Shown here piece by piece: positions 56,729-64,000 of a stretch of DNA of 64,000 nucleotides; position 1 is the stretch's first letter, and each line of letters begins with the position of its first letter. A program made the translations under genes and the position numbers. Origin of the DNA: Paratinospora sagittata (Eukaryota; Streptophyta; Magnoliopsida; Ranunculales; Menispermaceae). A model generated the notes under the pieces. The model searched no databases. It saw nothing but the letters and a program-made list of their open reading frames with translations, and was not told the origin of the DNA. The stretch spans positions 11,055,001-11,119,000 of the forward strand of contig CM069596.1 of assembly GCA_035771175.1 (NCBI GenBank), in the 5' to 3' direction.

Positions 56729-59700
56729 ATGGCTGGAGAAAGGAATGAGTCTCTCCAATCTATTAGTGTTAGATTGGATGGACAAAATTACTCTTATTGG
56801 AGTTATGTCATAAAAAATTTCTTGAAGGGAAAAAAAATTATGGGGTTATGTTATATCCACCAAGCCCATTGATCGAACCAATGAGAAATAATGCAGATTT
56901 GGGATGCCAATAGTTCCAAGATCATCCCTTAGATCAACGACTCCGTTGAACACTCAATTGGTACGTAGTTGGCTAAATATGAGATTGCCATAGAAGTTTA
57001 GGATGACTTGGCAAGTTTGTACACCCAATCTAACTTTGCTGAACAGTATTAGCTGGAGATCGATATTTGAACAATTCGACAGAGGATTATGAGTATTCAA
57101 GAATTTTACAATACTATTGATCTTTGGGATCAATCGACCCTTAGAGAGTCTACTTAACTTTTGGCCTTTGCACCATATATTTCTCATAGAAGGAGCAACG
57201 TCTTGTTCAGTTTTTTATGGTGCTTCGCAATGATCTTGAGGGGCTCCGCAACATCATTTTGCATCGTAGTCCACTTCCCTCTACTGATTAGTGGTCTGTG
57301 AAGTCTTAGCTAAGGAGATAATGTTGAAGTCACAAGAAGGAAAAAGACATCTTCCAGTGTCTGCTCCATCTATTTTGGCAATCCTAAACCATCTTCCAAT
57401 ATCCAAAACAAAAGGCACATCAAGGTTGGAATTGATGAATGTAGTTTTTGCAAGCAAAAGGGTCATTTGAAGTCTTCTCAAAAAAAAAAAAAAGGGGGTC
57501 ATTTGAAGTCTCAATGCCCTCAGTTGTTAAATAGAACACCACATTGGCAACAACAACAACTGTGAGATCTCCACAAACAAGCATCGTAGAATCTGTCTTC
57601 ATCCTATAGTCCACCTCCTCTTCTGTAGGTTTTTTCATCATGTGAACCATTAAGGATATCTCCATCTACATGGAAATTTGACTTTGGTGCTTCACACCAC
57701 ATGTCATGTGACCCATCTACTTTTGTTTCTTTGTCTTCCTCCACATCATCTTTTCTTGTTATGACAGCCAATGCCACCTCCATGCCATTAGCAAGTGTTG
57801 GTCATTTGTTACTCCTCAATTATCTCTTTCCAATGTTTATTGTATTCCTAAACCTAAATTGAATCTTGTTTCTCTTGGTCAGTTATGTGATTCTCGATAC
57901 TCAATTAACTTCTATCCTACTTCTTGTTATGTGCAAGATTTTCATTCCCAGGAGTTGATTGAGACCATTTTTAAAAAAATTGCTCGAGGCTTGCGCCATC
58001 TCAAGGCGAGACACTCAAAAAATGCCCTGAGGCTTAAGCCTCAAAGGTCACTATGAGGCATACACGCCTCAAGGTGTAGTGAGGCTTACGCCTCAATTTT
58101 TCATACCAAAATTCAATTTTAAAAAAAAAAATATTTTGAAAATTAAATTTATCATTATGGTTTTTAGATTATTTAACTAATTATTTTAGTTTTTAAGAAT
58201 TAATTTTCTTTCATTTGAGAAAAAATTAAGCTTTTATTATTAAATGGGCCAAGGCCATCTTTGAAAAGGCTCTCAAATGGTAATGTATCTCTAAGTTTAT
58301 CAAAATTGTACAAATGGAATTTAAAAACTTTTGGCAAATTATTCTACGTCCAACTGAAGGGAAGTGGAAAACACCAAATATTTCTAAAATGTATTTGCTC
58401 ACTTCTTATTTGTTTATACTTTTAACAGTTTAAACTTGTAATTTGGAAAGCTTGGCACATGTCGTGTGCTCATTTAGTTCTTAATGATGTTAATGATAAT
58501 TTAAACAATTAATATATTACAAGAAATTGATCGAATTCTCCATACATATATAAAACTAGTTCTTTTTTTTTTGTTGCTTAGTTTAGATGTTTCCTCATTT
58601 ATTATAGATACTTGTAATTTTTTAGATTTTTCATGAGTTACTATATATAATTTTTTCAAAAATGTAAGGCTTATGCCTCGCCTCATAAAGGCAAATCGCC
58701 TCATGCATTTTTAAACTTTGATTGGGACAATCTGAAAGTAGGGGGGATTATACACCGTGGAGAAGTTGAGGGTTCCAAATGTAACAACTCCCAATGTTGA
58801 TTTGTCTTCTTTTCATTTGAGTTCGAACTCCTCTAATTTCTATATATGACATTCTAGTTTAGGACGTGACAACGTGTTGCTTCTCATTTACACTTTTTAG
58901 TGTTTATAGGATCTTTAGAAAATTTACAATTTAATGGCATTTCTATATTTGATTGTAATGGTTGTAAGGCTAAATTTTCAAACTTACCTTTTAATCAAAG
59001 TACTTTTATTTCTCTTGCACCATTTGATTTGATTCAATTCTAATGTGTGGGACCTACCCCTGTAGCCATAAAGGGGGGTCAAGATATTATGTTTCTTTTA
59101 TTGATGATCATACTCGGTATTGTTGGGTTTATCTTATGAAGCGTCATTTTGATTTTTTCAACATATATGTTGCTTTTCAGGCTCTTGTTAAAACAAAACA
59201 TTCAGCTACAATAGTGTTTTAGGTGTGATTTGATTGAGGAATACACTTCAACTGAATTTTCTAATTTGTTTGCTTCTGATGGGACTGTACATCAGTCATT
59301 TTGCATTGACACTCCACAACAAAATGGTGCTCCTGAAAGGAAACATAGGCACATTGTTGAAACTGCTCGTTCTCTTCTTTTATTTTCTAGTGTCCCAAAT
59401 GAGTTTTGGGGAGAGGCAGTTCTCATTGCCGTTCACCTAATTAAAATTCTAATATCCCACATCTCAGGTTCTCTCCATTTGAGAAGTTATATGGTCGTGC
59501 TGTAGAGTCCAGACTACTCTTCTTTAAGAGTTTTTAGATGTATATGTTTTGTTCTTTAACCTCAAGTTGAGCGCAATAAATTATCTTAGCGCTCAGCCAT
59601 TGTGTCTTCCTTGGTTATGATGAGAGGCAAAAGGTTATTGTTGCTTTGATTTTGTTGCACAAAAATTGTTTGTCTCTCGTCATGTTTTATCTCTTGAACA

Positions 59701-61620
59701 TATACCTTCTTTTTTCTATTCTTGCTAGCTCTCACAATGTCACTAAGTCTGATCTTATTTGCATAGATCCCTTTTCAAATGATAGTTATAGTTTGTGTTC
59801 TCCTATGCCATCTTCTACAAATATTGCACCACATTCTGTCATTTGCTTGTTCTTCCTCTTCCTAACCACTTCTCTCACAGAGATAAAGTCATGAGTTTTG
59901 CAGGCACTCACCTCCTACCCTTTAGATGCTCCATCCTTAGCCGATAAGGGCGTTTCCTCCCTCCCTATGACAACCCAAGAACCTCCTGAGATTGTGGATC
60001 TTCCCCCTCGCTATCCTCATTGTATTCATAAGTCTACCCAGTTGCCAGATTCCTCTTATTCGTGTTATTCATATTCATTTTCTTTTTTTCTTAGCTTCTA
60101 CTCGTAATCTCTATGGGCCCCTTTTCTATAAGGAGGCAGCTCTTGACCCTCTATGGAAGCAAGCTATGGCTAAGGAACTTTCTACTTAGCATAAGATGAC
60201 AACTTGGGATTTGGTACTGCTCCTTCCTGGTAAAAGTATTGTTGGTTCTCGTTGGTTTTACAAGATTAGAACCAAGTCCGATTGCTTAGTTGACTAGTCC
60301 AAAACAAGATTAGTTGCAAAAGGATTCACTTAGCAATGTGAGGAAAATTTTGCCCCAGTTGCAAAGATGATTATTGCTCACATTCTTATTGCAATAGGTT
60401 ATATCCATCAATGGCATCTCTTTCAGATGAATGTAAAGAATGCATTTTTTAATTGGGAACTTAAAGAAGTCTCATGACACCTCCTCCGAGGGTTGCTCAC
60501 AACTCTGGGGAAGTATGCAAGCTTAAGAAAGCATAATATGTTCTCAAACAAGCACCTAGAGCATGGTTTGAGAAGTTCTATATTGTAATTGGCTCTCTTC
60601 ATTATAAGCCCAATGATTCTAATTCAACTTTGTTTGTTAAGTCTACATTTGTAGTTCTTCTCTTGTATGTCAATGACATGATTATCATTGGTGATAATAT
60701 GGATGGGATTGCTAATTTGAAGTTAGCATTGACCCATCAATTTGAGATGAAGCACTTAGGCTCTCTATGCTACTTCTTAAACATTAAGGGAGCTTCCTCT
60801 CTAAAGGGTTATCTACTTTCTCAATCCAAGTATAATGTTGACATCATTTAGTGAGCTCGTCTCACTAACACTTAGACTATCAATACTTTTCTTGAGCAAA
60901 ATGTTAGACACACCTTCTCAGATGGCACTCCTTTGTCAAATCCCGCCCTATATCACACTATTGTCGGCAACTTAATTTATCTAACCACACTCACCTAGAT
61001 ATTGCTTATGTTGTTCATGTTGTTAGTTAGTTTGTTAATTCTCCTACTACAGTTCATTGGGTTTTTGTTCTTCACATTCTTCAGTATCTTCGTGGTACTT
61101 TACCTCAAAGTCTTCTACTTCCATCCACCTCATCTTTGGAGCTTCACGTATGCTCTGATGCTACTTGGGCTAGTGATCATATAGATTGTAAGTCGATCAG
61201 GGGATTTTGCATCTTCTTGGGAGATCCTCATATTTCTTGGAAAAGCAAAAAGTAGTTTGTGGTTTCTAGGTCTTCTACATAAGTTCAATATTGTGCCATG
61301 GCATGTAGAACTACAAAGATCGTATGGATGCACAAATTACTTATTGATATGGGTGTTTCTATTATTTCTCCCACTCCTATGTAATTTGACAATCAGAGTG
61401 CTATTCAAATTGCTCACAACTCGATCTTTCATGAACAGGCGAAGCATATTGAGATAGATTGTCATTTCACTCGTCACCACTTGTAGCATGGCAGTATTAC
61501 TTTGCCCTTTGTCTCTTCATCCTTGTAGCTCACAGACCTCATAACAAAGTCACGTTCCATTCCGCGCTTTAGATTTCTTGTTGACAAACTTTCAATGCTT
61601 CTTGCAATCGCATCTTGAGT
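56729..61620 (+). pseudogene. Copia-2 gag-pol, heavily degraded
   Basis: Gag starts MAGERNESLQSISVRLDGQN and breaks at stops within about 50 codons. A knuckle remnant (ECSFCKQKGHLKS) lies near 57435 beside a local duplication of GGGTCATTTGAAGTCT. After the inserted element at 57966-58717, integrase pieces appear near 59080-59500 (FASDGTVHQSFCIDTPQQNG, ERKHRHIVETARSLL). RT pieces run from about 60120 (KEAALDPLWKQAMAKELST, KSIVGSRWFYKIRTKSDC), with the catalytic motif as YVNDM instead of YVDDM. RNase H pieces follow to 61500 (CSDATWASDHIDCKSIRGF, AKHIEIDCHFTRHH). There are dozens of stops; it is clearly older than Copia-1 and the LINE. Confidence 0.8.
57966..58717. mobile_element. Foldback element inserted in Copia-2
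   Basis: Flanked by TTGATTGAGAC (57955-57965) and TTGATTGGGAC (58718-58728), a near-perfect 9-11-bp duplication. The inverted ends are CATTTTTAAAAAAATTGCTCGAGGC on the left and, on the right, the complement of AGTTTAAAAATGCATGAGGC. Interior ends are rich in GAGGC/GCCTC blocks; the middle is AT-rich. The duplication length fits a Mutator-type MITE; hAT is the alternative. Confidence 0.7.
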
Positions 61621-61632
61621 TTGAGGGGGGGC

Positions 61633-61826
61633 TATTAGAGTAATATTGTATTTAAGTTATTTGCTATTAGAAAAAGGTGTTTAGTAAATTTGCTATTAGG
61701 CTATATAAGCCTAATTTATCTCTTTTGTACCTATTCTTTTCAAGGCTTAATTGACCCTAACTCTCTAGCTAGTTCTCTTTCCTCTTTCCTCTTTGCATTT
61801 TTTTTAAATACAATATTACTCTAATA
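61633..61826 (+). repeat. Fused LTR shared by two opposed Copia-2 elements
   Basis: The body reads as a forward LTR (TATTAGAGTAATATTG..CTATATAAGCC..CCTCTTTGCATT). Its last 23 bases (61804-61826) are the exact complement of its first 23 (61633-61655). G-rich tract GAGGGGGGG precedes it and CCCCC follows, so polypurine tracts point into it from both sides. Confidence 0.8.
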
Positions 61827-61839
61827 TCCCCCTTAAAAC

Positions 61840-62093
61840 TCAAGATGCAGCTGCAAGAAGCATCAACAATTTGCCAACAAGAAATCTTGGAATTATTGGC
61901 ATCCCAAAAGTTCAACGGATCTACATATTTCTCATTGGTTCGATTAATGGCCTTGTGGATAAAGCAGTAACATAACCCCATAATTTTTTTTCCCTTCAAG
62001 AAATTCTTCGTGACAAAATTCCAATAAGAGTAATTTTGTTCATCCAATCTAACACTATTAGATAGGAGAGAATCATCACTTTTCTCTAGCCAT
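61840..62093 (-). pseudogene. gag N-terminus fused to the pol tail in the deletion derivative
   Basis: The ATG at 62091-62093 starts MAREK and meets TGA codons. The shifted frame continues LDEQNYSYWNFVTKNFLKGK, matching Copia-2 gag (LDGQNYSYWSYVIKNFLKGK). After WDANNSKISCW the sequence matches the last bases before Copia-2's polypurine tract (TTCTTGTTG..AATGCTTCTTGCA), so about 4.4 kb were deleted. Confidence 0.72.
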
Positions 62094-62547
62094 GTTCAAT
62101 AATAACAGATGCAAGCAATCACCAATCAAAGAAAGAATCAACTCAAACACACCAAACTGCAAAAAAAGAACTATACCCAAGAAACCTTACAAATGAACAG
62201 ATGCAAATCAAAGAAGAAGAATCCAAACAATGGAAAACAAAAACTTTAAAGCACGGATCTCACAACGATTGTCCTAAGAAAACTACGACATGCACAATTC
62301 CCAAGACAAAAATTGCAACTAGCACAAAAGCCAAGACATGCGATCAACATGTTTTTCAAAACATTGAACAATACCACAGGTATAGAGTCAAGTGAATGGT
62401 ATCTCATGAACAATGCACATGAACAGTATCGATGAACAACGCACATGAACAATACTTCTTATTCAAAAAATTAGATCTACGAAACGTGTGCACATGAGCA
62501 ATACCAACTCCATTACACCACCAATTGAAGATCTCATATTGATTATT

Positions 62548-62559
62548 GCTCTGATACCA
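62548..62559 (-). other. Primer binding site of the deletion derivative
   Basis: The minus strand reads TGGTATCAGAGC immediately inside the LTR that ends at 62560. Confidence 0.82.
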
Positions 62560-62702
62560 TGAAAATAATGCAAAGAGGAAAGAGAAAGAGAACTAGCAAC
62601 AGAGCTAAGGCTTCAATAGGCTTGCAAAAAATGAGTACGAAGAAGATAAATAAGACTTATAGCTTAATAGTAAATTTACTAAACTACCCTTTACTAATAG
62701 CT

Positions 62703-62968
62703 GTTAAGAAAATAAAATAACGAACGACACAAGATGTAACGTGGTTCGGCTCTATGGCCTACATCCACGGGAGAAGAAAAAGGATATTTATTCTTGTGTA
62801 ATGTCTTAATGGAGAGACTCCATATATATAGACATACAGGGCTATGTACTTATAGCTACATTTACAATTTTAGTGTTTCTTAAAGGAAATAAATACTTAA
62901 GGAAATAATTCTGTACAGGAAACAAATCTATACAGGAAATAAATTTGTATAGGAAACAGATCTCAACA
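62703..62968 (-). repeat. Copia-3 3' LTR
   Basis: 266 bp, on the minus strand TGTTGAGATC to CTTAACA. It carries GTAACGTGGTTCGGC..CCTACATCCACGGG near its end and several diverged AGGAAATAAAT blocks at 62880-62955. The polypurine tract CTTGAGGGGGAG adjoins at 62969-62980. Confidence 0.87.
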
Positions 62969-62975
62969 CTCCCCC

Positions 62976-64000
62976 TCAAGCTGGTGAATAAAGGTTTACC
63001 ATTCCCAGCTTGGACACATTTGCTTGAAATGCAGTATGATTTAACCCTTTAGTGAGCATATCGGCGAGCAGATTATTGGTAGACACATATGGAGTACAGA
63101 TCAACCCACTGTCAAGCTTCTCTTTAATAAAGTGTCTATCAATCTCTATATGCTTGGTTCGGTCATGTTGGACTGGGTTATGGGCAATGCTAATTGCAGA
63201 TTTATTGTCACAATAAAGTCTCATAGGGCCATCCCAGTGTATCTTCAAATCTGTCAAAATTATCTGCAGCCATAATAGCTCACAAACCCCTTGTGCCATT
63301 GCTCGGAATTCTACTTCAGCACTAGATCTGGCCACTACATTCTGTTTTTTTACTTCGCCATGTCACCAAATTCCCACCAAGAAATGTACAATATCCAGTA
63401 GTTGATCTTCTGTCAACTACTGAACCAGCATAGTCTGAATCAGTATATGCTTCAAGAACCATTCTTGTGTGTCGTTTAAATAGGATACCCTGTCCTGGAG
63501 TCCCTTTAAGATACTGTAGAACGCGATTAGCTGCTTGCAAATGAATATCTTTAGGATTGTGCATGAACTGACTTATTACACTCACTGCATATGCAATATC
63601 AAGTCTTGTGTGAGAAAGATAGATGAGTCTTCCTACTAGTCTTTGATACATCTGTTTATTAACAGTCAGCGCTTCTTCAGCTTCTCCAAGCTTGTGATTA
63701 AGATCAATAGGAGTATTCATTGGTTTGCATGCTAGCTTCCTTATTTCTTTAAGAAGGTCTGTAATGTACTTCTGTTGAGAGATAAAGATTCCCTGTTTAG
63801 AGTGTCCCACTTCAATCCCTAGGAAGTATTTCAATCTCCCTAGTTCCTTGATCTCAAATTCCTCGGTCAAACACCGCTTCAAATTTTGACTCTCGTTTTC
63901 ATTGTTTCCTGTCATGATGATGTCATCAACATACACTAATAAAGCTGTAACTCCCCCTGAAGTCAAGTGCTTAATAAACAGAGTGTGATCTCCTTGGCTT
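62976..64000 (-). pseudogene. Copia-3 RT and RNase H with one frameshift
   Basis: Frame one (63966 leftward) has ALLVYVDDIIMTG, LKYFLGIEVGHSKQGIFISQ, LVGRLIYLSHTRLDIAYAVS and STTGYCTFLGGNLVTWRSKK. An A-run of seven at about 63340 shifts the frame. Frame two (to 62976) has ARSSAEVEFRAMAQGVCELL, YCDNKSAISIAHNP, RTKHIEIDRHFI and ADMLTKGL. Six A's would keep the frame, so a one-base gain inactivated it. The stop codon overlaps the polypurine tract. The upstream part of RT lies outside the window. Confidence 0.88.

Larger units (their letters stand above)
52588..61826 (+). mobile_element. Copia-2: degraded Ty1/copia element with an inverted LTR at its 5' side
   Basis: Plus-strand internal region: PBS at 56282, gag from 56729, pol to about 61600, then a G-rich polypurine tract (61623-61631) and an LTR-like unit at 61633-61826. 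The LTR on the 5' side (52588-52727 continued at 56245-56264) is in the opposite orientation: it begins TGAAAATAAGCAAAGAGG, the complement of this family's LTR end. Only 16-17 bases ending TTTTCA before the PBS look like a forward LTR end. A LINE is inserted in the inverted LTR, and a foldback element in gag-pol. Confidence 0.65.
61827..62702 (-). mobile_element. Copia-2 internal-deletion derivative, minus strand
   Basis: From the right: LTR 62560-62702 (TGAAAATAATGCAAAGAGG at its end, truncated at its start by Copia-3), initiator-Met PBS at 62548-62559, a leader with TGAACA motifs at about 62395-62450, the gag start, then a direct jump to the last ~60 bases of pol and the polypurine tract beside the fused LTR. 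Protease, integrase and RT are absent. Confidence 0.75.
62703..64000 (-). mobile_element. Copia-3: Ty1/copia element running off the window
   Basis: The 3' LTR at 62703-62968, the polypurine tract and the RNase H and RT regions are present; the remainder lies beyond 64000. It inserted in the LTR of the Copia-2 deletion derivative; the base-pair flank is ATAGC at 62698-62702, with its partner outside the window. Confidence 0.88.

Overview
The window is nuclear DNA of a flowering plant, most likely a eudicot; I cannot name the species. Evidence: a DYW-type pentatricopeptide gene, two genes for organelle-type proteins with short exons and GT..AG (one GC..AG) introns, AT-rich spacers, and nested LTR retrotransposons, a LINE, hAT-like elements and MITEs that fill well over half of the sequence.

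Host genes. (1) 1102-3171 (-): intronless DYW-class PPR RNA-editing factor. (2) 36210-42065 (+): nine-exon fructosamine/ribulosamine 3-kinase with a likely plastid transit peptide, 334 aa. (3) 44334-51579 (-): last four exons of a KsgA/Dim1-type rRNA adenine dimethylase (PFC1-like), convergent with the kinase. Its upstream exons are not visible; they must lie beyond 64000 or be lost. The interval from 52588 to the window end is one retroelement cluster. A degenerate tRNA-Pro-like sequence lies at 15222-15295.

Mobile DNA, left to right. Three GTTGGG-rich hAT-like elements lie at 3264-3772, 3936-about 7290 (split by a long solo LTR at 4572-7232) and 8190-14334 (split by Copia-1 at 8429-13973). 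A Tat-type Ty3/gypsy element runs from 15790 to about 30278. Its 5' LTR is interrupted by a second gypsy element (16476-23039) and its leader by a solo LTR (23534-26079). A degraded LTR-like stretch at about 30770-33560 holds another solo LTR (31752-33134). Inside the rRNA-methylase gene sit a foldback MITE, a 3.7-kb solo LTR (47573-51236) with a hAT element nested in it, and beyond its last visible exon a cluster of two opposed Copia-2 elements, a 5'-truncated LINE (52729-56233) and the end of Copia-3 (62703-64000).

Most unusual object: the gypsy element at 16476-23039. It is bounded by a 5-bp target duplication (CATCA on both sides) but has no normal 3' LTR. It starts with a complete 5' LTR and ends with an inverted copy of the first ~178 bp of that LTR, so both outer ends are U3 ends. 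It carries an extra ORF upstream of gag, gag and protease, and stops at the start of reverse transcriptase. The Copia-2 cluster also contains inverted and fused LTRs, so aberrant LTR joining is a theme here. Junctions, frames and duplications were read by eye; no database search was possible.
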